The position numbers were made by a program, and so were the translations under genes. A DNA stretch of 38,437 bases, taken from NCBI GenBank assembly GCA_028868305.1, contig JAGWUS010000038.1, positions 1 through 38,437 of the forward strand, read 5' to 3'. Below the pieces are notes generated by a model. The model saw only the letters and a program-made list of their open reading frames with translations, was not told the DNA's origin and made no database searches. The DNA is from Burkholderiales bacterium. Its GTDB lineage: Bacteria; Pseudomonadota; Gammaproteobacteria; Burkholderiales; Burkholderiaceae_C. Of this stretch, positions 7,538 through 14,047 are shown one piece after another (the first letter of the stretch is position 1; the number at the start of each line of letters is the position of its first letter).

Positions 7538-7566
7538 TTAATATTCTCATTACTTTTGTTCAAGTG
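7538..7566 (-). promoter_or_regulatory. Candidate abiE promoter
   Basis: On the minus strand, TATTAA (7543-7538) could be the -10 box with CACTTG or TTGAAC near 7558-7566 as a poor -35. The AT-rich stretch contrasts with the surrounding DNA. Transcription would start about 5 nt before the antitoxin ATG. Confidence 0.35.
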
Positions 7567-7583
7567 ATGCGAAATTCAATCAG

Positions 7584-7601
7584 CCCCGTGCCGGGGTTTT
7601 T
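7584..7601 (+). terminator. Plus-strand intrinsic terminator upstream of abiE pair
   Basis: CCCCG (7584-7588), TGC, CGGGG (7592-7596), then TTTTT. No plus-strand gene ends here now; the AbiE pair is on the opposite strand. It may be the leftover terminator of a lost gene or a block to transcription running into the DUF736 leader. Confidence 0.6.
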
Positions 7602-7979
7602 CACTTCGCCGGTCCTGCGCATGACCGCCGTGGCTTCTTCCGTGACGCGGGCGAATTGCATCAAATTGCCTCTATGGTGAGCGCCAGGCACCTTTGCAGC
7701 TGGCAGCAAACCTGACTTGATGGAGTCCCTTCCACAGTTCATGCGGGGCAGGGCAGGTGGCCACAAACGATTGCAGATCACTACTAAGCCGCCAGCCTTG
7801 CGGGCTTCACGTTCAGACCGATTTAGCCAGACTGCTATGCGGTAGGGCAGTTGAAGCAGTCGATGAGCATCGACCTCGGTTCCGTCAACGAATGTGTCGG
7901 CAATTCTGTTGTCGCGGCAATGGTGCCTGAGCCATGTGTCCTTTGATGAGCAGGTTCGCAAACCCAGCGGCCTTGTATT
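7602..7979. other. Region without an assignable gene
   Basis: A minus-strand frame of 191 codons (8135 to 7560) is open across this stretch; its middle (for example LLQLPYRIAVWLN) reads somewhat like protein, but it begins in the DUF736 leader, has no good ribosome site and contains the terminator at 7584-7601. I do not accept it as a gene, though a decayed gene is possible. Confidence 0.3.
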
Positions 7980-8233
7980 TGTCGTGAATCCTGGAACGGG
8001 CACGGCTTCGCCTCGGGCTTGTTCGCTGCAACCGTCCATCCCAACAAATTTCCCCGCCACCGGCCTGCGGCCGTTGACTTCCTCGCGAAACAAATTTCTT
8101 GTTCCTACCGGCCCTTCACTGCGTTGCGGCCCCATCGCCGTGCTCAGGGGTGCAGCGCGCCCGGACCCGTACCCATCGGATCACGCCAAGGCCGCAGTGG
8201 TTGCGACCTGGTTAATCTTCAAAGGACTTCATC
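7980..8233 (+). promoter_or_regulatory. Leader upstream of DUF736 gene
   Basis: Non-coding leader containing a hairpin CGGCC-TGC-GGCCG (8061-8073) flanked by two ACAAATTT direct repeats (about 8043-8051 and 8090-8097). The ribosome site AAAGGA lies 8-13 nt before ATG 8234. It does not obviously align with the radC/DUF2958 leaders. Confidence 0.4.
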
Positions 8234-8539
8234 ATGGCCCACATTGGCACCTTCACCGAACAAAACAAAAGTTTCACCGGCACAGTTCGCACCCTGACGC
8301 TTAACGTCAAGGTCAAAATCATTCCCAACGACAAGGAAAGCGAGAATGCCCCGGACTACCGCATCGTCGCTGGCACCTTCGAAATCGGTGCTGCGTGGAA
8401 GAAAATCAGCAAGGCTGATCGGCCCTACCTGTCGGCGACCCTCGATGACCCCTCGTTCCCGGCCACCATCTATGCCCGCCTGGTGGAAGCCGATCCCGGC
8501 GTCTACAACCTGATCTGGTCCCGCAGCAAAGGCGACTGA
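8234..8539 (+). CDS. DUF736 domain protein
   Basis: A 101-residue protein of the DUF736 family. Such proteins are widespread on plasmids and integrative conjugative elements; no biochemical role is established. The family signature is clear: MAHIGTFT at the start, GTVRTLTLNVKVKI, then APDYRIVAG, EIGAAWKK, YLSATLDDPSFPATIYA and a closing YNLIWSR. It starts at ATG 8234 with a good AAAGGA site and is followed within 12 nt by a terminator, so it is probably a single-gene transcript behind its leader. Together with radC, parB and the DUF2958 gene it marks the DNA as part of a plasmid-like element. Confidence 0.93.
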   Translation: MAHIGTFTEQNKSFTGTVRTLTLNVKVKIIPNDKESENAPDYRIVAGTFEIGAAWKKISKADRPYLSATLDDPSFPATIYARLVEADPGVYNLIWSRSKGD

Positions 8540-8550
8540 GCGTCGCCCAT

Positions 8551-8576
8551 CGCCCCGCCCAAGTGGCGGGGCGTTT
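8551..8576 (+). terminator. Rho-independent terminator after DUF736 gene
   Basis: CGCCCCGCC (8551-8559), CAAGT loop, GGCGGGGCG (8565-8573), then TTTAA. A strong 9-bp stem with a short T run, 11 nt after the stop codon. Confidence 0.75.
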
Positions 8577-8685
8577 AACCCCAGTTTCAATGGCCGGCGC
8601 AGTGGTGCAGGCCATTTGGCATGTTTGCCTGCGCCCGCCACAGGCTTCTTTCATTTCCATGACTCCAGTACCGAATTTCGCTGGA

Positions 8686-8979
8686 CTATCGGGGCTCTCT
8701 CGCCCTTTTGCGCTCCGTGGCATCCTGCCAATCAAACAGTGCGTCGATGTCGTTATCCAATTGCCATAGCGATGCCTCAGCCATCCTGTGCCAGGTGGCA
8801 CACTCATCGGCATGGCGCGCGCTGTTCACCATGGCATTGAGTTGCTGTTGTATGCCCAAAAGCCGCTGCTTCTCCGCTTCGACCACATCGGGGTCGGTAG
8901 TCCAGATCATCGAAGGCAGAAAGATTCCTGGCGGAGGCGTGCCGGGTGCTGAATCCTCTATGGGTGTTTGGTGCGGCAT
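8686..8979 (-). CDS. Small hypothetical protein, 97 residues
   Basis: No family recognised. ATG 8979 is preceded by GGAG at a fitting distance (GGAGTTTTCTC-ATG), which supports it as a real gene. The N-terminal third is proline-rich (TPIEDSAPGTPPPGIF), then comes a helical segment with heptad-like spacing (VVEAEKQRLLGIQQQLNAMV, about 32-51) and an acidic stretch LWQLDNDIDALFDWQD, ending basic (ERKRAREPR). It has no signal peptide or membrane segment. It lies between the DUF736 and DUF2958 genes but on the opposite strand, facing the DUF736 terminator. The open frame extends upstream of the ATG through DNA that is part of the DUF2958 leader region; that extension looks non-coding. Confidence 0.55.
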   Translation of the reverse strand: MPHQTPIEDSAPGTPPPGIFLPSMIWTTDPDVVEAEKQRLLGIQQQLNAMVNSARHADECATWHRMAEASLWQLDNDIDALFDWQDATERKRAREPR

Positions 8980-9199
8980 GAGAAAACTCCAATGTTGTGG
9001 TGCCCTCACGGTAGGCGTGCGTTTTCGTGGCGGCCAGCTCAAATCGCCACCAAATGGACCGGTTTTCGGCATCAGCCGATCCCAATCGGGCAAGCAAGAT
9101 ACGGGCGTCCCCGGCCTTCTGGGAGATGGCCGGTCGCGCTGTCGTGCGCGTAGCGCATCGAGCCGCCACACCTTCCGGCCACGGCTTCTCGCCCCCTTC

Positions 9200-9439
9200 G
9201 GGCCTCCATCCCTGACGCCTACGCGCCTTCGACGCTGCGCGCTGTGCTTGCCAAACAGTCGGGGGTAGGGCTGGCTTGCTGTTCCCTGCATCCTGGCACA
9301 TCGTTCTTGCCGTCAAGGTCTGCGCGCGCTCTGCACGCTTGCGTCCTGTCGGCCGTCTTTGAACCTGTGACAGCTGCACTGCGATGTGCTGCCTGCGGTC
9401 TCGGGCAATTCCGCCCGAATTCCTTTCAGGAGATAGACC
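9200..9439 (+). promoter_or_regulatory. Structured 5' leader of DUF2958 gene (leader copy B)
   Basis: Homologue of the radC leader. Identical 19-bp block at 9235-9253, GTCAAGG 9312-9318, CCTGTGAC 9364-9371, hairpin TCGGGC-AATTCC-GCCCGA 9401-9418 (one loop base differs from copy A). The short hairpin at 9325-9337 has a G-C pair (9328/9334) where copy A has A-U, and a C-A mismatch at the neighbouring pair. Distances between GTCAAGG, CCTGTGAC and the last hairpin are the same in both copies. The stretch 8980-9199 in front of it holds no gene I can support. Ribosome site AGGAG precedes ATG 9440. Confidence 0.65.
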
Positions 9440-9784
9440 ATGACGACACTTATTCCCGATGAACTGCGCACGAAGCTCTTGGCCAATGGCCGCCAAACTC
9501 TTGAAGACAGTGGCTTCGATCCATTTCCGGTGGTCAAATTGTTTACGCCGGATGCAGGCGCGACCTGGTTGCTGACCGAGATCGACTCCGACGACGATCA
9601 CGCCTTTGGCCTGTGTGATCTGGGCCTGGGATATCCAGAATTGGGTTACGTAAGTCTGGCTGAGCTGGCGACGGTACGGGGCAGATTGGGCCTGCCGGTT
9701 GAACGTGACCTGCATTTCACGGCAACAAAGCCAATCAGCGCCTATACACGTGAAGCCCGGATGGGTGGGCGCATTGTGACGTAA
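9440..9784 (+). CDS. DUF2958 domain protein
   Basis: A 114-residue protein of the DUF2958 family, found on plasmids and integrative elements with no proven function. Signature: IPDELRTKLLANG at the start, PVVKLFTPDAGATWLLTEID, an acidic DSDDDHAFGLCDLGLGYPELGYVSLAEL segment, RGRLGLPVERDLHF and a C-terminal YTREARMGGRIVT. ATG 9440 follows TTTCAGGAGATAGACC with AGGAG at ideal spacing. It shares its leader type with radC 8 kb away, so the two are probably controlled alike. A large palindrome begins 6 nt after its stop codon. Confidence 0.92.
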   Translation: MTTLIPDELRTKLLANGRQTLEDSGFDPFPVVKLFTPDAGATWLLTEIDSDDDHAFGLCDLGLGYPELGYVSLAELATVRGRLGLPVERDLHFTATKPISAYTREARMGGRIVT

Positions 9785-9789
9785 GCGCC

Positions 9790-9832
9790 ACTGGCACCAG
9801 CGTCAGAGGAATCCTCTGAAGCTGGTGCCAGT
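9790..9832. repeat. 43-nt near-perfect palindrome
   Basis: ACTGGCACCAGC (9790-9801), G, TCAGAGGA (9803-9810), A centre, TCCTCTGA (9812-9819), A, GCTGGTGCCAGT (9821-9832). Only the G/A pair at 9802/9820 breaks the symmetry around base 9811. No T run follows, so it is not a classical terminator, although its place right after a stop codon allows a transcript-end role. It also marks the boundary between the DUF2958 gene and the PIN/recombinase module. Confidence 0.9.
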
Positions 9833-9919
9833 ATTCCTACTATCCACCGCAAAAAGTCAGTTGGCGCATTGTTGTAAAGAAGCAGGATGCCATTCTCGCC
9901 CCTGAGGAAAAACTAGATG

Positions 9920-10771
9920 TCAGTCATTGACAGGGATGTCACTCACTTTCCGGCACACGTGACACGGGAATCCCAACTTGCGAACTACTGAACTGCAATG
10001 TTGAGCCAATTGGCGATCACCCGTCACAAAGTGGTCGCAGTATCCCAGTGCAACCATGGCGTGCTGCAGGTCCGCAGCGTCAGCAGGTTCCGGCTTAAAT
10101 GAGTCGCGAACGCGGAGTTTCGACATGGCATCCTCAACCGCCAGTGCCGGAGAAACGGACAAGAGCTTGTTGCGATTTGCTATCAAAAATTTGAGCTGTT
10201 GGCTGCCTGCTCCAGCTGGCAAAGAAAGTGCCAAATACTCCCGATCAACAATCCCATCAAGCAGCTTTTCACCACCGTTGCGAAAGGCGCGACGGCCAAT
10301 CAATATTGCCTCCGGGGTTTCCTTGGCTGAATTGTCAACTGTTTCTAGGAATTCCGGACGAGCGCGCAAAGATGCAACCGAGGATGTGAAGGTTTCATCA
10401 TGCCGTCCTCCTTCTCCATAGGAGGCCCACATCGCAGCAACGGTTTCATTAAATGCAGAAAAATTACGGTTGCGTACCGGACCCACATTGTCAAATGCGG
10501 GTTGCAGGAATCGATCCACTTCTTGTCTCTTTACCTTTGTGGAATCGCTAAGCCACAATGGGTTCAAAGTTTCGACGAAGGCGCAGCACTGGTCGATATG
10601 CTGCTGGTCGTTTGAGCGGGCCAATTCGTACATGTTCCAGGCTGACAGCACGAATCGGTGTCCGCGCGCCTGAAGTGCCGTTACATTCGCGCCAACTTGG
10701 GGTGCGTCGGCAGCAGCTGGGATGCCTGCAATGTTGGCGATAACGTTGTGATCCAAATAAATTGTGGCCAT
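9920..10771 (-). CDS. PIN-like domain protein, putative RNase
   Basis: Not a named family to me, but both ends fit a PIN-like nuclease: IYLDHNVIANIAG at residues 4-16 gives the first acid (D7) plus Asn, and DAADLQHAMVALGYCDHFVTGDRQLAQHC near 232-260 gives the DxxxxxxA...D.FvT.D..L pattern of the C-terminal PIN motif. PIN proteins are metal-dependent RNases, often toxins. At 283 residues it is twice the size of a VapC toxin, and no small antitoxin gene is next to it, so a toxin role is not supported by context. ATG 10771 is the only sensible start. It lies 17 nt after the stop of the serine recombinase on the same strand, so it is probably co-transcribed with it. It may be recombinase-borne cargo. 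Base composition is somewhat lower in GC than the neighbouring element genes. Confidence 0.65.
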   Translation of the reverse strand: MATIYLDHNVIANIAGIPAAADAPQVGANVTALQARGHRFVLSAWNMYELARSNDQQHIDQCCAFVETLNPLWLSDSTKVKRQEVDRFLQPAFDNVGPVRNRNFSAFNETVAAMWASYGEGGRHDETFTSSVASLRARPEFLETVDNSAKETPEAILIGRRAFRNGGEKLLDGIVDREYLALSLPAGAGSQQLKFLIANRNKLLSVSPALAVEDAMSKLRVRDSFKPEPADAADLQHAMVALGYCDHFVTGDRQLAQHCSSVVRKLGFPCHVCRKVSDIPVND

Positions 10772-10788
10772 GGGGACTATGGCGATTT

Positions 10789-12408
10789 TTAATTAAGAGG
10801 TTCCGTCAGACTTTCGGACGTGATCAATTGACCTTTCCGATCCATGCGCAACATGCGCGCTGTTCCGCCTTTGGCCACCAGCACCATGTCCACTGGGCCT
10901 TTGTCTTCGACAGGTGTTGGCCTGACGCCTCGCTGGTAAATCACGATGCGTTCGAAGGTGTCGGCCACGAGCTGACGTGTGCGCAGCCTAGCGTCATAGT
11001 CCTGGGCCTCTACGCCATCTACAAGTTCTTTCCAGGCAGCGTCTGCCCCTCGTATGTCGGTGCGAGCGGTAGCGGCAAGATCACGCTCAGTCTGCTGAAT
11101 AGTTGCGTCAAGTCGCTGCAACTCAGTTTCCAACTCGCGGGCCCGCTTTGCAAAGGTAAGTGGAATACCCTCTTCTGTGGTCTCCAGCATGGCATCGGTC
11201 AATCTTTCCAGTTTGATTGTGACTTCGGCATGTTGTTTCCTAGCTTTGGCCATCGTCGCCATCGGACCTGCTGATCGATCCGCACCATATAGCGCCTGAA
11301 GGTTGACGATGTCAGAGCAGTAGGCCATCAGTCCGCGCTCAAAAGGGGCAACTGATATCGATCCGCTGACATGGCAGCCGCCATGCGAGTAGCTGGTGCA
11401 GTGGAGTCGCCTGTGGCCATCCTGTATGCGCCCTTGTGCATCGCGGTTACGAGTACCGATATTTTGGCCCACCATCGCGCGACCACAATAGCCGCAGACT
11501 GTGATTCCCAAGCCGGTGAGGATATGTGGCACAGGCCCTTTGGCCTTGCGCCTGCCACGGCCGCTGTTGGCAAGCTGCAGAATGTCCCATTCAGCTTGCG
11601 TCAATAGGGCAGGGTAGTAGCCGGGAAGTTGGAATTTTTCTTGACCAATGGTGAGTTCCTTTTCGCCTAGCAAGGCTCGTTGGTTGACGAGTCTGTAAAT
11701 TTGAAGGGCCTGAGGGCCACGGCCGGTGAGGGAAAGTTCTTGCTCTGTTAATCGTTCGATGATCTTGGTGGCCCCGTAGCCATTCAAGTAGAGGCGCAAA
11801 CCTTCGCGTACGGCGGCAACTCGTTCTGGAATCAGTTCCCATTGACCGTTTACTAGGCGAGTCCAGACTGGATCTTTGCCATTCCGGATCAGGCCTCGGA
11901 AGGTCCCTGCCATCCAACCTTCGCATTGACGCCGTATGCTGGCCAATACTCGTTTGCTCTTTGTATCGCTTTCTTCGTGGGCGCGGATCATGACGAGAAG
12001 CGAGTAGACCAAGTCCATAGGGTTGGCCTTTAGGCGTTCCCGGCTGTAGACCTTCCCGTCACTGGCGGTCACCACAGTGATGCCCGCATTTACAATCTGG
12101 GCTAATTGCGCCTGTGCCTGGATCGGCTCTGCGCGTGATAGGCGATCGAGGCCTTCAACCACCAGCACGGACCCCTGAGGTATCCGGCCCTCTTCGACGG
12201 CTGCCAAAAACACCCCAAGAGCCCCTGATTTGACGTGCCGCTGGTGGTAGGCCGAAAGTCCCTCATCACGCAACGAAAGCGATTCGTCCAAGCGCAAACC
12301 GTTTTCAGTTGCCCACTTGGCCGCGTATGCAGCTTGGCGCTCGCTGCTATGCCCTGAAGCCTGCCGGGGGTCGCTGAATCGCATGTAACTATAAACAAGA
12401 CCTGTCAC
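10789..12408 (-). CDS. Large serine recombinase (resolvase/invertase family)
   Basis: Site-specific DNA integrase of the large serine recombinase class, which cuts all four strands through a serine-DNA bond and integrates phage or islands at short att sites. The catalytic domain begins [11 protein letters not shown] with R10 and nucleophile S12; [10 protein letters not shown] (83-92) and a helix with [12 protein letters not shown] (142-153) are the expected resolvase motifs. The recombinase domain follows (about 165-280), then a zinc ribbon with CGYCG near 310 and a second Cys pair in [11 protein letters not shown], then a coiled-coil (about 390-450) and C-terminal tail. 539 residues is normal for the class. 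The start is GTG 12408, preceded by AGAGG at 5-nt spacing, on the minus strand. This ribosome site touches the rimO start codon (12419). The gene lies at the edge of the island, as expected for an integrase next to its att junction. Confidence 0.92.
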   Translation of the reverse strand: MTGLVYSYMRFSDPRQASGHSSERQAAYAAKWATENGLRLDESLSLRDEGLSAYHQRHVKSGALGVFLAAVEEGRIPQGSVLVVEGLDRLSRAEPIQAQAQLAQIVNAGITVVTASDGKVYSRERLKANPMDLVYSLLVMIRAHEESDTKSKRVLASIRRQCEGWMAGTFRGLIRNGKDPVWTRLVNGQWELIPERVAAVREGLRLYLNGYGATKIIERLTEQELSLTGRGPQALQIYRLVNQRALLGEKELTIGQEKFQLPGYYPALLTQAEWDILQLANSGRGRRKAKGPVPHILTGLGITVCGYCGRAMVGQNIGTRNRDAQGRIQDGHRRLHCTSYSHGGCHVSGSISVAPFERGLMAYCSDIVNLQALYGADRSAGPMATMAKARKQHAEVTIKLERLTDAMLETTEEGIPLTFAKRARELETELQRLDATIQQTERDLAATARTDIRGADAAWKELVDGVEAQDYDARLRTRQLVADTFERIVIYQRGVRPTPVEDKGPVDMVLVAKGGTARMLRMDRKGQLITSESLTEPLN

Positions 12409-12418
12409 ATTAGCCTCT
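12390..12418. promoter_or_regulatory. Junction between serine recombinase and rimO starts
   Basis: The GTG of the minus-strand recombinase (12408) and the ATG of the plus-strand rimO (12419) are separated by 10 nt. A TATAAA at 12390-12395 could be a -10 box for rimO, inside the recombinase coding region, giving a leader of about 17 nt. No Shine-Dalgarno is seen before rimO; its immediate upstream CCTCT is the complement of the recombinase ribosome site. This is the likely island boundary (att region), although no direct repeat could be identified to prove it. Confidence 0.4.
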
Positions 12419-13807
12419 ATGAACGATCAAATTGATGAAAAGATACCTCGTATAGGTATGGTATCGCTTGGGTGCCCCAAGGCACTAACAGATTCCGAAC
12501 TGATTCTGACGCAACTCAGTGCTGAGGGCTATCAGACCTCCAAGACCTTTGAGGGGGCAGATCTGGTGATCGTGAATACCTGCGGGTTTATTGACGACGC
12601 GGTCAAGGAAAGTCTGGACACTATTGGTGAAGCCCTGGCAGAAAATGGCAGGGTGATCGTAACGGGTTGCCTCGGAGCCAAACAGGCGGAAGGCGGCGAG
12701 AACTTGGTGCGCCAGATGCATCCCAAGGTGCTGGCAGTGACCGGACCCCATGCCACGCAGGAGGTTATGGATGCAGTGCACCTGAATCTGCCAAAGCCAC
12801 ATGATCCCTTCACCGATTTGGTGCCAAATGCTTTTGGTGTCGCAGGCATCAAGTTGACGCCGAGGCATTACGCTTATCTGAAGATCAGCGAGGGCTGCAA
12901 CCACCGTTGCACTTTTTGCATCATTCCCTCCATGCGGGGCGATTTGGTTTCGCGTCCGATTGGGGATGTGTTAACCGAAGCACGCGCGCTGTTTGAAGGT
13001 GGTGTCAAGGAACTGCTGGTGATCAGTCAGGACACGTCCGCCTATGGTGTGGATGTGAAGTACCGAACTGGCTTTTGGGATGGCAAACCTGTCAAAACAC
13101 GCATGCTGGAGCTTGTGCAGCAATTGGGCGACATTGCAGAGCCGTATGGTGCATGGGTACGCCTGCACTACGTCTACCCCTATCCCAGTGTGGATGAAAT
13201 CATTCCCCTGATGGCCGTGGGCAAGGTTCTTCCTTACCTCGACGTGCCGCTGCAGCATAGCCATCCGGATGTGCTCAGGCGCATGAAAAGGCCAGCCAGT
13301 GGAGAGAAGAATCTGGAGCGTATTGAGCAATGGCGCAAGGCGTGCCCGGAACTCGTCGTGCGCAGTACATTCATTGCAGGCTTTCCAGGGGAAACCGAAG
13401 AAGAGTTTTCGCATCTTCTTGATTTCATGCGTGAAGCGCAAATCGACCGGGCCGGCTGCTTTGCCTACAGCCCTGTCAGCGGTGCCGCTGCCAATGATCT
13501 GCCGGGCATGCTGCCGGCTGAATTGCGCGAGGAGCGGCGTGCACGGTTTATGGCGGTTGCCGAAGATGTCTCTGCGGCACGGTTACAGCGACGGGTTGGC
13601 TCTGTCATGCAGGTGCTGGTGGATTCCGCTCCTGGCCTGGGGCGCAAAGGTGGGTTGGGGCGCAGCTACGCTGATGCTCCCGAGATTGATGGCGTTGTGC
13701 GCTTGTTGCCACCCGAGAAGATCAGCAAGACGCTCAAGGTGGGTGAATTCACCAAAGCACGAATTGTCTCCGCACAGGGGCATGATCTCGTGGCCCTGCC
13801 AACCTGA
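12419..13807 (+). CDS. rimO: Ribosomal protein uS12 methylthiotransferase RimO
   Basis: Radical-SAM enzyme that adds a methylthio group to the conserved aspartate of ribosomal protein S12. The N-terminal MTTase domain has the three cysteines of the auxiliary cluster: C19 (SLGCPK), C55 (VNTCGFI) and C84 (TGCLG). The radical-SAM cluster is C160-x3-C164-x2-C167 ([10 protein letters not shown]). A TRAM domain closes the protein (about 390-462, ending in [19 protein letters not shown]...LVALP). 462 residues, full length. ATG 12419 is the only reasonable start since the next Met is at residue 14, inside the conserved [10 protein letters not shown]. The gene is intact despite the recombinase ending at its doorstep; its native promoter must have been displaced or lies within the recombinase gene. 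Confidence 0.96.
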   Translation: MNDQIDEKIPRIGMVSLGCPKALTDSELILTQLSAEGYQTSKTFEGADLVIVNTCGFIDDAVKESLDTIGEALAENGRVIVTGCLGAKQAEGGENLVRQMHPKVLAVTGPHATQEVMDAVHLNLPKPHDPFTDLVPNAFGVAGIKLTPRHYAYLKISEGCNHRCTFCIIPSMRGDLVSRPIGDVLTEARALFEGGVKELLVISQDTSAYGVDVKYRTGFWDGKPVKTRMLELVQQLGDIAEPYGAWVRLHYVYPYPSVDEIIPLMAVGKVLPYLDVPLQHSHPDVLRRMKRPASGEKNLERIEQWRKACPELVVRSTFIAGFPGETEEEFSHLLDFMREAQIDRAGCFAYSPVSGAAANDLPGMLPAELREERRARFMAVAEDVSAARLQRRVGSVMQVLVDSAPGLGRKGGLGRSYADAPEIDGVVRLLPPEKISKTLKVGEFTKARIVSAQGHDLVALPT

Positions 13808-13868
13808 TTTTGTGTCGCTGGCCAATGCAAAACCTGGTCAGTGGCACGGATCAAACAGGCAAAAAAAA

Positions 13869-13892
13869 GCCGCTGAAAAAACAGCGGCTTTT
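13869..13892. terminator. Bidirectional terminator between rimO and tRNA-Leu
   Basis: GCCGCTG (13869-13875), six A, CAGCGGC (13882-13888). TTTT follows on the plus strand (end of rimO) and eight T on the minus strand (end of the tRNA transcript). Confidence 0.9.
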
Positions 13893-13913
13893 CATTAACT
13901 ACATTACCATTGT

Positions 13914-13998
<85 letters not shown>

Positions 13999-14015
13999 AT
14001 CTCAGGAAAGAGAGA

Positions 14016-14021
14016 ATTATA
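14016..14021 (-). promoter_or_regulatory. Candidate -10 box of tRNA-Leu
   Basis: A consensus TATAAT on the minus strand 18 nt upstream of the mature 5' end. A TTGACT at 14038-14033 is only 11 bp away, too close for a normal -35 of the same promoter. The box lies within the sequence between the tRNA and the probable start of rnr. Confidence 0.45.
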
Positions 14022-14047
14022 TCAAAAATATTAGTCAAACGAGCGGC

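Noticed and set aside
8804..9715. 303-codon minus-strand frame over the DUF2958 leader and gene
   Set aside because: It runs antisense through the DUF2958 coding region and through the small gene at 8686-8979 in another frame; start and composition are poor.
9920..12418. Direct repeats as att sites around the PIN/recombinase module
   Set aside because: Comparing 9833-9960 with 12395-12430 gave only chance matches such as TGTCAC; not enough to propose att boundaries.
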